Below, piece after piece: positions 25,643-44,776 of a DNA stretch of 64,000 nt. The stretch is from Thunnus maccoyii. Its lineage: Eukaryota; Chordata; Actinopteri; Scombriformes; Scombridae. Location: NCBI RefSeq assembly GCF_910596095.1, contig NC_056546.1:11743925-11807924 (forward strand), given 5' to 3'. The notes under the pieces were generated by a model that saw only the letters and a list, made by a program, of their open reading frames with translations, had not been told where the DNA came from and ran no database searches. Position 1 is the first letter of the stretch. Each line of letters opens with the position of its first letter. The translations under genes were made by a program, and so were the position numbers.

Positions 25643-26693
25643 CCTCCTTTGTCTCCGTTTTTATAGACTCAAGCCTTCGTCTCTCATTCTTGCATCCACG
25701 TCCTGAACTCGCAGTTTAAATAGGAGTCTGACATTTCCTCCGATCCACAGAAAAGCACCCGGTGTACAAGATTACCGGACAGTCTTTTGGCTACAGATGC
25801 TAACGTTGTTTCAGCAGCTAAAAATGGGTTACATGGACGGACAGATGCAGTATCAAGAAGGCACAAACAGCACTGTATATTTCCTCAAAACACATCTCCT
25901 GCTATTATAACCTTGCTACAGTCAACTGACATCTTGTGTCGTCGAGAAGCCGCCCACCGATCCGGTTAATATCTTAAAATAACTCAGTGTGTAACGTTAG
26001 CGTAGCCACTTCAGAGGATTTTCACCACCAACAACAATAACACGGCTGTCATGGTTACGCAGCCTCGTCTCCGCATGGCCTCACGGGAAATAGATTTCGA
26101 GTTACCACAGAAGAGCCGTTACATTATAGGCTGTTTGACTACTACTCCCAGCCTCCATTGCGACAACGTGATTGCGTCTCTAAAATGTATCCGCTTGTCG
26201 TTGGTGGACTGTGGCGAGGACTGTAACGTTACTTGGAATAAATTGTTTGATGTGAATGAAATTCAGTAGCTTTACTTTCAGCTAACTTACTGAATTTTGA
26301 CTAATTTCGGCAATTTTTCAGCCAACGAAAAGTGAAATTTGGTTGACCTAATATACAAAGTAGGAACTATTAGTTGTAACACGAGTGGGGCAGTCGAGCA
26401 GAAGTCACTGTCGGACCTAAACAGCGACAAATGGCGTGATAGCAACGTACATTTAATTAAGAAAAGTTTCATTTTTTTCTCGCATTGTAAGCTCTTAATT
26501 TTGTATCGACATAACGCCTCACATTTTAATAACAAGACCAGGTAAGGTTGACTGACATTATTATGAGATTTTCCTAGATATCGACGATAAGAAATTGTTA
26601 GCTTCACTTTAATACTTTATTCTTACTGTCAAATTGAACCTGGAGACAACACAAACGCAGACCATCATTTAGCCCTGTTTGTTTGTTTATTAG
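25643..26693. promoter_or_regulatory. Divergent promoter region shared by fam149b1 and ecd
   Basis: The start codons of fam149b1 (minus) and ecd (plus) are 1,066 bp apart. The interval holds no other gene. A ZNF143/Staf-like sequence, gactactactcccagcctcc, lies at 26137-26156; such sites are common in bidirectional housekeeping promoters. A probable untranslated first exon of ecd ends at 26541 with a good donor (gaccag|gtaagg) and joins an acceptor at 26693. Transcription start sites cannot be fixed from sequence alone. Confidence 0.45.
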
Positions 26694-26707
26694 GTCTTGC
26701 TGCAACA

Positions 26708-33080
<6,373 letters not shown>

Positions 33081-33907
33081 AGGACAAGAAGGAGCTAATG
33101 AATGAGGTGATATTTGGCAAACTTCTCTTCTGTATGAATGTTGGTAGTGAAACCCAGAAAGGACAGTTGATGAGAAGTCAGCAGAATACTTTGATTACAT
33201 TGACTTCTGATGCCAAAGCACTAATGGATGTTGAATGCATCGTGTGCAGTTTTCATTGTAAACAAACATGGTTTTGTACATTCAGTGTTTCTCACTGTGT
33301 GCACTGTAAAACTAGTTTGCAAAAAAACATTTTGAATGTTTTAAAACCTGCATTTTTTGCAGTTTACAGTTAATATTATATGTACACAAGTACAAAAAGG
33401 AGAAGGAGCTCAAACATGTGCTCAAGATAAAATTGTATACAGGATTTTACAAGATTTATTTCCAGTGGATAGTTTTCTGTCTGCATTATTGTGCAAATTT
33501 TTGTACAAATATAAAAAATATACTGTATGTCTCCATCAATGATCTATGATGGGTACATATTTATGGTTGTGTGAATAGAAATGCATTTATCTTCCATGTG
33601 GAAACCAGCACTCCCCTGACAGTCTTGTTTCATTACAGTAGAAACACTTTGGAGGAAGCAAAGTATCCTTTAAAGTCCAAGGCAGGATGAGGGAAGAATT
33701 GTGCACTGAATACCGAACACAGAAAAAGGGGTCTCACTCCACCAACTCCATGTTTATTTGAAATCATGGTAAACTGACAGTGAAGGATTGTGTAGTTTTG
33801 ATCAGGTTTACAGTAGGTTTTTAATAAATGCTGTTTTGTGTAATGTGTGACTGTGTGTACTGATAACAGATGATTTGACAGCACTTACATTGGTTTCTTG
33901 GAAACAA

Positions 33908-33929
33908 AATAAATATTTTTGGAAATAAA
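33908..33929 (+). terminator. ecd: Poly(A) signals of ecd
   Basis: AATAAA at 33908-33913 and 33924-33929, about 830-850 nt after the stop. The interval from 33081 is read as the ecd 3'UTR and shows no other coding signal. Confidence 0.55.
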
Positions 33930-33952
33930 GTCTTGTTTCAGTCTCAAATCAG

Positions 33953-33958
33953 TTTATT
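33953..33958 (-). terminator. Candidate poly(A) signal of the minus-strand membrane-protein gene
   Basis: TTTATT on the plus strand is AATAAA on the minus strand, about 1.43 kb beyond the stop codon of the gene at 35387-39380. I saw no closer canonical signal in 33959-35386, so that interval is best read as a long 3'UTR. It overlaps the ecd poly(A) zone. Confidence 0.4.
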
Positions 33959-35386
33959 AACTTTTTAATACTTCACACTTTGAGAACGCATAATAATAAT
34001 AGCATATTCTTATATTAAGACATACAGGAGTTTAGCTTATGATAACTTACAGTAAATTTCAATACAGCAGCCTCAGTAGAGAAACGTGTGTGAACATCAA
34101 TGAAGTATTTCCTTTCTCATCTGACAAACGTTAGCTGTCAGGTTCATTCAAGGGTAACTTCTACAAAACTTGAGTCAAAAATTCATTCAGTAATGGATCT
34201 GAGTTTAAATATTTTAAACACTGCAAAGTAAACATGTACAGTAATAAAGAAGTTCAACAGTCTGTGTCCACTATATAAACAACTTTCTCCTCATGGTTAT
34301 CCCTTGTAATCTGGTTGAAAGCTCATGCAGTGAAAGATGGGAGTTAAAATCTTTTGTTTAGTAAATGACATCATGTTTACAGGAAGGTCCAAAAGCCTGT
34401 GTCTACTATCAATATACTTAGTTTCATTGTTTATCAGAAAATTTTTCTACTATGCAGATTTTCCATAAATATAACCATAGAAAAAATATACTTTGTTACT
34501 ATGATATGACCCCCAGCTCTAAAAGAAAACTGGTAATGTTTGACGCATGCTGCTGATTTGTACTTGTTTGTGAAACTGCTACTCTCCCTTTAAGGCCACG
34601 CTCTGTCTATCATTGTTTTAAAAAGGTACCTAATGTACTTTGACTAACAAGAACAGGGTGTTCGCTTGGATGGTCATCAGGTGTTTTTTGTCACACTGCT
34701 ACCTGTCCTGCACAGATGCTGGTGCTCTATTGCTTCACTAAACTCTTCTGACATTTTTGCTTGTATTTTTCAACAGAAATCAGTTTTATAAACACTTGCA
34801 CTAAACACTCGCGACAATACTGCAGAAAAAGACATATATATTAGAGATATGTGCAGTACATGTTAGTATTTACAATAAATATATAATGCAAAAACTATGT
34901 GAGTAATCTAACAGTCTGCATGTGTATTAGAACCAAATGACCTTTAATAATTAGACCTATCAACTGAGTACTGGTTAATGAAATTAAAAGATAAAAAATA
35001 GTCTGTGTTGAGATTATTGAGCCCAACTCTATGGTCTTACATATAATACAATACAAATATGATCGGCTCAGATAAAATACATAATGTTAGGAAAGAAGCA
35101 ACAAGCCATTACTTGAAGTAATAATTAATGTATGTTGGTCACTGTAACTGTGATAGCATATTGCAAATTAATAACAAGCTAATTTAAACTGTGTATAAAG
35201 AGATAAAGTGCCTGAGTGGTACAGGTTATGTGACTGTGAAGGAAAGAAAAGAAGTGATGTAACTTGTTATTCTCCACAGAATAAAATAACACTGATCAGT
35301 GATTTGGATTAAATTACTATGTGCATATGTCTTTGTTGGTACCGTACAAAATGGTCAAGAATATATATCTGTCCTTTAGAGTAAAA

Positions 35387-38300
35387 CTACAGAAGCTGGG
35401 TAAATGGCTGCACCAGCTCTCTTGCTGAGTGGAGCAGCGCAGCAGCAAGCGGTGAGACACACAGAGCGGATATACCGACCATGAAGTTCAGGACCATCCC
35501 CAGCAGGAGAATGGCGTGCAGGTAACCATGGAAGAGCAGGCTGTGCCAGCTGCCCTTACTCAACACCTGCCAGGGATTGTCCGGGTGCAGCAGCCACAGA
35601 AGGCCTAGCATCCAGCTCTGGTTGACCAGCTGGGTGTAGTAGATGTCAAAAATGGAGGCCTGGGCATCAGGGGAGTGTTGGCGCTCAGCTTCAGCCACTT
35701 TAGCCAGCCAAGTCAGAGAAAGACTGTGGAGGATTAAAGCCAGGGGTGCATACATGTACTCCAGGGACTCAACACCAAACACACCCTGGGAGGCTGAGAG
35801 AAACAAGAAGAAGGGTTGATTTGATCTGAGTTGAAAAACACCAACTTAAAAACTTCCCAATAACATCTAAAGGTTTACCTGTGATGACAATAGATGACCC
35901 ACTCAGGATGGAAAACAGAACAGAGATATGGATAGACGGTGGCGATGCCAGCTTCAGGGCGAAACTCAAACCCACAGTTAACAGGGGCAGCAGAGGCATG
36001 GTGAGGGGGATGAGGCCAGCATATGAGCTGCTGGCCTTGGCCCACATGGCCAGCACAGCATGGACGCTGTTACAGATAGCAGGAACCAGCAACCGCTCAC
36101 CCAGAGACCTGGAGTACTGCTTCAGAGGCACCAGATCCAGGACATGGAGGAGATTTAAGAATAACAGAGAAACCAGAACCTGAAAAAGATCAGATAATAT
36201 TGACAATTCAGTGGTGGAAAGTAAGTATTTTTACTCAAATTTTGTGGTACCTGCACTTCAGTATTTCCATTTTATGCTTATCTAAATACTGTAAATATTG
36301 TACTTTTTACCCCACTACATTTATCTCACAGCTACTGTTACTGATGAAAAATATGATCATGATCATATGGCATTCTGCATAATAAGTACATTTGATATTC
36401 AAGAACATATTTCTGTATTTTTACTTAAATAAACTTTAAAATGCAGATTTTTTACTTGTAATGGACTGATTGATTGTACATAGGGGTTTTGCTGTTTTTA
36501 CCTAAAGATCTGAATACTCCCAATACTAGTGGATAAAAAGAAATACTATTTCTATGTGTGTAATTGTACAACTAAGCACTAAAGGCTCAAAGTTCAAGTA
36601 TTTTGGTCATACTGGTGATCTCACCAAACAACTGAGGTGAGGACACTGATCTGATGATTAACAGGAGCTCAACGAACAAACTATGTCAGTCACTGGTGGA
36701 AACTGCAATATCCGTATCTCGTGGTCCATTTGATGGTTAGTTATTTACAGTGATTAGTCAAATGACATTAATCTGCAACAATTTTGATAATCAATCAATT
36801 TATGTAATTTATCAAGCAAAAATGCCAAATATTTGCAGGTTCCAGTCTCTCTTTTACTGCAGGTTTTGTTGGTAAGAAATTTTAATGAGGAGGAAAGAAT
36901 AGATGTAAATTGAAGACTTTTTAATAAATTACAATTTTTAATAAATTTTAACATTTTTTTTGTGGAAAACCCATATCAGACACAATATATCTTAATGTAT
37001 CTTAAAACGTGTCTGGAGGGGATCTTTAAATCATAAAAATTAATGAAAATAACTGTTGGTTGAAACCCAAATCTATTTCATTGTACTCTTAGTTGTAGTT
37101 TATTTTATGTTATTATATTAAGGTTTAACCATCTTGTGAGGCAGTAGGCAAATATGCTCTTCTATGCAGCTCTTTTCTAATATAATAAACAGGAAAATTG
37201 CTACTTCCAGAAGATGATGCATGATTTGTCATAGTTAAAATGCCACAGATACATTTATGTCCTATTCATCTGACACATGCATGTTTTATGACCAGAAATA
37301 AACACATAGGTGAAGAACAAGGATGTGTGATGTGTGGATATGAAGTTGAATATACCAATTAGGAGCAATATGCCACATGGATAAATGGACAAATGTCATT
37401 CAGTATTCCAGCCCCGTTCACAGTCTCCTCTACAGAAATCACAGGTTTGTGTTGGTTTATTCAGTGAAAGCAGCACTTCAATGTTTGTTTATCACAGTTC
37501 AATGTCAGAACTATGTCAGAAATCATGTTGGTTTGTTAAAGCCTATGTTTTCCCTGCATTTATATTACACCCACAATAATTAGATGGAAACGCTCAAGGT
37601 CAGTCTGTCACCCATGAGGCCCACTCATTAGCTAACTTCAGCCTTTAGATGGGGTCACATTTACATGTCAGTCCTTCGGCCAGCCATTTGGTTAAACATC
37701 TATCCTGCACAAGTGTTCATCAACACAGAACACCTTCTTACCCTCTCCACTACCACATGCCCTGTCCAGCACATACACACTGCATAGTAACAGAGTTACA
37801 GTAGCCTGCACCTGTACGCTTCATTGTACAGGTATGAAGTTAACTGCACCAATGATTAATGGTACATGGTAGTATCACCATACTAGCCTATGTGTTGGCA
37901 GAGATACTGTAAAGGTGCATGTAATTGCAGCTAAAGTAAATACCCCACTATCAGGACACACATTACTCTGTGTACACAAAACAGACATCCTCAGTTGTGT
38001 GCAATGTTGTCACTCTTTTCACATACTCTCCACAGTTAGTAAAATGCACAGGTGCTGGTTGCAAGCAAAGAATTGTATTTGATGGATTCATTTTGTTCAA
38101 AGACTATAAAAACAAGCCAGGAAAAAAGGCACCAACCTGGGCAAAGCAGAGAGCCACTGCATACGGGTAGTGGTACTGAGGGATGAAGATGCTGGCCACG
38201 AAGTTTCGGAGTTTGTCAGCCAGACCATAAATCACCACGACCACCAAACAGAGGATGGGAAGAAGGGGCTTCAGTGCATGATTAGAGGACAGACTCTTCA

Positions 38301-39380
38301 CAGCTGAGGTACACCACCCCTTCCTCTGCCTCCCTGAGCTGTAACTCACATACAGGAGAGGAGAGTCATGCATTCATGAATCGCACAATAGCAATGACAT
38401 TTCTCGGTTTGTGCATTTACACAGCCTTGAATCTAGTTTGATAATATGTATTAAAATAAAAAAAAAGTCAAAACCAGCTTGTCCTTTAACCAGTGTTAAC
38501 TATTTTTGCCAAGCTTTATCTTTTACAGTGCTCACTAACTGGCTGAAAGATAACCTCTTGAAAATAGCCTTCAGGAATGACAGGTTCACATGTTTGCTGC
38601 AATAAATCGAACAGCAGTTTATACTGTATCTATGCAGGTTTAGAGGTTTGGGTGTGAAGAGAAATTCACACAGTAAAGAACAGCATAAGGACATCCCAGG
38701 GTTAAACATGAGCTGTCAAAACATCCTCAGCTGATACTGATATGCTAAATGCTACTTACAGGTGATATATAAAACAACTTTAACATTAATTCCAGCACTA
38801 TTAAATTACACCCTAGTTAACAGCAAGAAAGACTCTGTTTTCTTGTTCTCATTTGATTGCAAATATTCCAATTTGTTAATGTTATTAAACTACTATTTTT
38901 CTGTTTAATATTTCTTTTGTTTAGTCTGTTTTATAAATTGAGGAGTCTGTTTTGGCCAACTAAACCTTGTTAATTATGAGTCTGTGTTTCATATTATTTT
39001 AAAGCCATTATCTAGATAAAATACTGAAATAGTCTCATGTAAATAACAGAATAATACAGATATTTACCGAAATTTACACAAATTAAACTGGTATGATAAT
39101 GGTAAGTTTGGTATAAATGATCATCTTATTTACTTTTTTTTAAACTTAGGTTAGACATTGTTTTTAGAAATTACACAAAAATAACCAGCAAAAGGACAAA
39201 TATTTAAAAATTACATTGTAGACTCACTTATATGGAAAAGCCATTTATATTAACGTAACGACTGCTTGCTGTTTCATTTAACATATAAAAGGAGACAAAA
39301 GCAAAGAAAATCATGAAAAAGCAAGAAAGAAAAATAAACTTTACTCACCACCTGGAATTCCCCATAAAGTCATATTTCAT
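35387..39380 (-). CDS. Multi-pass membrane protein, SLC35/drug-metabolite-transporter-like
   Basis: Four coding exons in transcription order: 39349-39380, 38137-38338, 35879-36179 and 35387-35793; phases fit and give 313 residues. The first exon is short (MKYDFMGNSR plus two bases) and is the least certain; an alternative is a start inside an extended second exon. The protein has about nine or ten hydrophobic segments, among them LLPILCLVVVVIYGLA, LLVPAICNSVHAVLAM, LIPLTMPLLPLLTVGLSF and YLHAILLLGMVLNFMVGI followed by ALCVSPLAAAL. Length, spacing and the late small-residue/Pro pattern (SPLAAALL) resemble nucleotide-sugar-type transporters of the SLC35/DMT superfamily. Substrate and compartment cannot be read from sequence, and I do not recognise a specific orthologue. 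It is tail to tail with ecd. Confidence 0.6.
36209..36535 (+). repeat. Dispersed 'cagtggtggaa..ttttactcaa' element
   Basis: Starts cagtggtggaaagtaagtat, contains cagtatttccattttatgct and tactttttaccccactacat, and ends near gatctgaatactc. I know this layout as a very common hAT-like MITE of fish. A partial inverted relative lies at 63669-63750. It lies in an intron of the membrane-protein gene. Confidence 0.65.
36734..36850 (+). repeat. Fragment of the 14263 repeat family
   Basis: Includes tctgcaacaattttgataat, atcaagcaaaaatgccaaat and atttgcaggttccagtctct, matching the central part of the repeat at 14263-14572. A further degenerate repeat follows at about 36875-37045, shared with 10945-11080. 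Confidence 0.55.
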
Positions 39381-42210
39381 CTTCAAACTTCATTGTGCAA
39401 CAATTCTCTCAAGAACTTCTCCAAGTGTCTGTCAATGCCAGTTCACACCTTTTAATATCAATAGCAGGCATTAATGATATTAATAAATCACCTTGTTTCA
39501 ACAAACACGTCTCTCCGTACCATCCTGCTGAATGTGCCTCTGTGTGTTAACCTGCTCTCTGCGCTGCACCTCATTTGTTTTCTCACTGTGTCCAGATGGA
39601 CTTTGGTCTTTGTGTGTTTGTCTTCCCATAATTAAAGAAGCAGTCAAGGATGACAGTTATTAAATGTTTCTCCAAAGATAAAGAGAAACAGCACACCATC
39701 TGCAGATTCCGTTAAGATGATCTGTAGCCTAATGTGTGTGTGTGTGTGTGTGTGTATTTGTGTGTGTTTGCTGACACATTTTATTACTCTGATATGAGAG
39801 TCAGTCATAAGAGGAATTTGAGCTGTTATTTTCTTATCTAAAAATGATTATAGATTTTGACTTACTTTATTGGCACACTGCTGCTGAGGAGAGAGAGAGT
39901 AAAACCCTGTTTGTTTCCAGCTTTGACACCTGTTTGTGACATTCCTGACAGTCCTTCCCCAGGTTTATGTTCCCTAGCCCCCCTCTGCCTGATCCCTCTA
40001 GGCCACCATGGCATCATGGAGTCCAGCGGCCACATGGCTGCATGAGTGAGGTTCTGTTTAAGTAAACAGACTTATCTGACTGAGAGGATGGTGGTCTGTG
40101 CGCTACAGAGCTCAGACAAATACAGTAGCAGCACGAGGGCCTCTCTCTGATTGATCCAGAATACTATAGCAACAAGCCTGCAAGCTGTAGGCTTTGTTTC
40201 ATGGCTCTGATGTCATTTAGGCTGGCTGAGCATTTAAAAAAAACCCTCCAAAAATAACATGGAGGCCAGTGAGTGATCATGATTGTATACACTTCTCTGA
40301 AGATTTTAGTGTAATAATACAACACTGGGTTAACTTTAGCTAGTAGAAATCTGTTATTTTGACCCAGTGTTGCACACAATAAGCTCTAGCTAAAAATTGT
40401 CAGAAATTCATTGTTTCTTGTGCAAAACAATGTGCATGTGACATTCAAAATTACACAAGATGTTAACAATCAATAACAAACCATCACATGTAAGTTTAAA
40501 AAGATTAGAGTAGATTATAACAGGCTTATAGTTTGGGTAAATAACCCAACAGTAGAATAAAAAATAACACTAAATCAACCCTTTGTCTTGAGAGGCTTTA
40601 TGGGTAACATTAACCCAGTATTGTGTTGGTGCTATATTGACCCAAACTTGGTAAAATTTTTACCCAGTGATTTTTATTGTGTGATGTGTGTGTACACTGA
40701 TATGAGCGATATACATTATGTGTACACTAATGTGTGTGTATATATTGCTGATGTTTCAAGTGTAGACCTACCTGATGTTGTCTATCTATCTGTACGAGTG
40801 GTCGCAGTGGTAGTTTAAAAATAGAACAGAGTGGAAAACTGAATCAGAAATAACTGAAACAAAACAGAGCACCTGCACTATGGAAACATACAGCAACATG
40901 AGCTATGCCTTGTGTAGTCTGTGTCATGGAGAGAGGCATTAGCACACTGGCAGCAGCAGAGTAATGTACCAAACCAGCTGCATTGAGTTTAATCAAGTTT
41001 GTTTGGTTGTCATATGAACATATAGAGGAAAGACTGTTGACTCACAGGCTCAGGTCAGGAACCTACAGAGGAAGTAAAACTAGTCCTACATGCTGACAGT
41101 GGCTGGGTTCAACGGCAGGTCATCTGGGGAGTCATTAGTGGCCAATTGAGTATGGAGCACTATGAAGGGTGCTGTGAGATGGAGAGAAGGTGGCGGGAGT
41201 TTCAGAGGGAGGCAGCAGGGTAAAGAGGCTGTGACTAAAGGGAAAGTGAGGAAAAAGTGATGTGAAGGCAGAGGAGAGGCAATGACATGGCTGAGAGTGT
41301 CAACTGAGGGGCACAGCAAAAGATACAGTAAGATTCAAACCTTTATTATTTCAACAAGCTGATAAAGAGCTTTTGCATTGGTGTGGAGGATATATGTGAT
41401 ACTTTTATATATATTTATGAGTTATTGCTTAATTGACTATTAATACATCATTTACTATGCATGTGAGACAATGTTAAGCTGTTTTATGCCAGATTGTGGA
41501 GTCAAATTTAAATATATTTTGTACTCTTCTGTCTGTTAAGTGGCAATCCAAACTTTTTTTGTTCATTTAAGCCATTGATCTTTCTACCACTAATAAATAA
41601 ATGTGTGACAACTTAAGACTTTTAATACCTTGACTTGGCAACTTAAAGTTTTAAGCTTTTAAGGGCAACTTGAAACTTCATCCTGACCAAATTATCATGC
41701 ACATCGTAACTATTGGCAGTTAATTAGGATGAAGTAGGACTCCTATCCAGCTCTGTCCTCTGTCACCTGTCACAGCCAGCTACCATGTGGCCCTCTAGAG
41801 CACTTAACTGTTATTGTGTTTCCAAGACCACCAGCTAAATTAAGGGCAAGGCTGAAGCAGGGCTGAGTGAGAATCACAGCAACAACAAATAGCGCATAGT
41901 GGGTTTTTTTCAAATCTTTTTATGTCTATGGCAGTTTTGAGAGTATAGTTTTCAACATTTTTACATTATCTCTTTGTTTCTTGATGTAGCATGTTCTTCC
42001 AATGAAGGGCTGCTGGGAACAGCTGATGCATCTGCATGACTTATACAAGATGGGCGTAGTACTGTCCAGGTAGAGAGTACTGTTTTTTTTTTCTAAATAG
42101 TGCATTTGTGAGTCGTCATAAATTGGTGTTGTGTTTAGTCTTCTATGTTGCTGTATTACTGGGTTGACATTGCATTTCTCTGTGTGTATGTGTCTCTGTG
42201 TACGTGTCAG
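39381..42210. other. Intergenic region between the membrane-protein gene and styxl1
   Basis: The 5' ends of the two divergent genes face each other across this 2.8 kb. No convincing coding exon is seen. About 40315-40682 is a degenerate repeat built from acccagtgttg and gggtaa motifs (aacactgggttaac, gacccagtgttg, gggtaaataacccaac, ttgacccaaac), a pattern common in fish DNA. An untranslated first exon of styxl1 may lie near 42000. Confidence 0.45.
39733..39755. repeat. (TG)n microsatellite
   Basis: Uninterrupted TG dinucleotides over about 23 bp, upstream of the minus-strand membrane-protein gene. Confidence 0.85.
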
Positions 42211-42265
42211 AGTGAATAACAGTTGTAGAGCGGCCTCCAGACTGCCTGTCAACACATTGGAAATA

Positions 42266-44463
42266 ATGAGCAGCATATCTGACAGAGAGGTCAATAGTAC
42301 TGACAGTGACCATTCCTCCATCATACCAATCCAGACCAAAGGTAATGGGTGTATTTTTACTTCTAACTCTCTCTCTTGTCTTTACACACTAAAATATATG
42401 CGTACACACAGCTGCAAACATGCAAACACACTGTACTCTTTGCATTTCTTCTGCCTGTAAGCAGTGTGTGAGCCAGAGGAGGTGCTGGTTCCTGCTCTCC
42501 CAGAGACAGCCTGTGTCGAGCGAGGCTACATCACCCCACAACAAGTTTACAACCTGCTGAACGCAGAGGAAGGCCAGCCCGCCCTGTATGATCCTTATTA
42601 TATTCTCATTCTGGACTGTCGCAGTGCAGAGAGGTGGGTGTTGGATGGATATACCAGAGTTATGAATGGACACGATAAAAGCAACAACTGTGCTGTGTAA
42701 TAATGCAATCCATCAAAAGCACAATCTGGCCTCTGAAGGTACCAGCTTTAATTCTTGATTCAACAACAAAAACTCACTGTTGTAAAATTCAATAGAAATG
42801 AGTGCAGAAATTTGCACAAGATTGTATTACTTTGTACAAGGGATGCTTTTTTGTTTGCATAATCATGTACAGATACTGCAATTTTTTAAAATCTTTTTAG
42901 CCATAAGGGGATCTTAACAATGATTTAGGAACTTGTTACCTGAGGCACAGGTTTTGGGACAATTTACCAATTCAAAGCATAGGTTTGGCGATATTCTATA
43001 TTTTCCTTATTGTCAACAAATCTCATTAAAAGATGAAAACCAGTTATTAATTAATTTTACTAACAAGTATTGTCTGTATAGCCAAAGCCTGATATAGCTT
43101 ACTTTTCTAATTCATCTTTGCCATAAAACTAAATTGCCCCAAAACTATTGAAAACACATCAATGATCCACATTGCTGCACTGTGACATGTTCCTTCATTA
43201 TGATGAACATGAGTCAATCCCACATTCACCATGCTGCTGTTGTAAATGTTCACCTGCACACAAAATCTGTGAAAATAGTCCCCAACAAATACATGACTGA
43301 CTCCTGTTTGAGTTTGCTAACAGTGGCCAGTTGCTTTAGGAAATTATTTAGCCTTTTTTTTTATAAAAGAAAATTATAGTTGGGAAGTTGGAAAGTACTG
43401 AGAGATGATCACATGGAATTTGTTGCCAATAAAAATATAATGTTGTAAGCCTTATCCTTTAAAAAATCTATTATACTAAAGAAAACCATTGTGTAGAGTT
43501 ATGATACATTATCTATATGTGTGCATATTATGAATAAATGTGTGTTAGGTACAAGGATAGCCATGTGGTGACAGCGCGGGCCAGTGTGACGGTGATCCAC
43601 CCTGAGCTGGGTTGTCTAATCAGCTGTATAGAGCTGCAGAAGTACTCTATAATACTGCTGTATGCAGAGGAGGGATGCAGCCCAGGTCAGCAATCCACAC
43701 TCATACAAATACACATTAAATCTACCAGACTGTCTGATTGTATTAAATTGTTTTCACTCTCTGTGTTTTGTCGCTGTGATTGTTTCTATGTTTCTATGTG
43801 TGTATTTTAGTGGGCAGCGTGAAGGCCAGGGCAGACTCTCCTGCTCTCCAGCGCTGTTTCTTCCAGCTCAGTGCTCTGGGAATGGACCCAGTCATCCTTC
43901 TGGGCGGATTCTCAGCCTTTCATGCCCTCTACCACTTCCTCTGCACACCGCGTATGGTCCTGCTGGAACCTGAGCGGCACACCCTCACCATCTACCCCTC
44001 AGAGATCCTGGAAGGTGCTCTCTATCAGGGCTCTGTCTCCCAGGCCTCTGACTACCGCATCATCAAGAATCTGCATATCACCCATGTGGTCAACGCAACT
44101 GCCAACTGCCCTGATGCTTTCCCCAACACGTTGTGCTACCTGAGGCTGCGCCTGAGCGATGACGCCCAGCAGGACCTGGTGGAGGCACTGCCGCTGGCCT
44201 CCAGGTTCATCAACACGGCGCTGAAGGCTGAGCCTGCCGGCCGCGTTCTGGTCCACTGTAGTATGGGCAGGAGCCGCAGCTCAGCACTAACGTTGGCCTT
44301 CCTCATGGAGCATCGGCACTGGTCACTGCTTCATGCCCTGCGCTGGCTGAAGGAGAGGAGAGCATGCACAGCGCCCAACGTGAACTTCCTGCGTCAGCTA
44401 CTGACCTATGAGGAGCAGCTGTTTGGGAGCAGACTCACCTCCCTGGATGATATCCGCCGATGA
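42266..44463 (+). CDS. styxl1: STYXL1: rhodanese plus dual-specificity phosphatase domain protein
   Basis: Four coding exons: 42266-42341, 42465-42633, 43549-43685 and 43811-44463, in phase, giving 344 residues (human STYXL1 has 313). The N-terminal half is a rhodanese/CDC25-like domain (YITPQQVYNLLN, ILILDCRSAERYKDSHVVTA, DPVILLGGFSAFHALYHFL) without a catalytic Cys in its loop. The C-terminal half is a DSP domain (YPSEILEGALYQGSVSQASD, HVVNATANCPDAF, LRLSDDAQQDL). The domain order and spacing match STYXL1 rather than classical MAP kinase phosphatases. Unlike human STYXL1, which lacks the catalytic Cys, the active-site loop here is HCSMGRSRS with C277 and R283, an intact CX5R motif. The start ATG is the first in the open frame after a likely acceptor at 42210. 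An added 5' exon is possible. Confidence 0.9.
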
Positions 44464-44510
44464 CTGGAGTAAGAATGGGAATGGATACACTGGATGTTTT
44501 TTTTTTCCCA

Positions 44511-44576
44511 ACAGTTCACATTGAGAGAAAGTGTATTATATATTTTTTTCTACAGTTCACGTTGAGAAAAAGTGTA
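44511..44576. repeat. Short direct repeat in the styxl1 3'UTR
   Basis: Two 25-bp copies, acagttcacattgagagaaa + gtgta (44511-44535) and acagttcacgttgagaaaaa + gtgta (44552-44576), each preceded by a T-run. They differ at two positions. The 41-bp period suggests a recent local tandem duplication. Confidence 0.8.
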
Positions 44577-44770
44577 AAATAAGCTGAGACTAAACAAAAA
44601 GAGGTGGACTAAAAAAGAGGTGGCAAGAAAAACTCTCAAAGACTGGATATTTCTCCCAATAACAACAGTAATCATACAGATGTTTCATTTTGTGGCTTCT
44701 GTATGATTTGATATATTATAATCCCTGTTATGACATTTTGCTTGGTAGGATATGATAGAAAATGTACATT

Positions 44771-44776
44771 AATAAA
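44771..44776 (+). terminator. styxl1: Poly(A) signal of styxl1
   Basis: AATAAA about 310 nt after the stop codon. The rest of the gap to p4ha1 (44777-45700) shows no gene. Confidence 0.6.
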
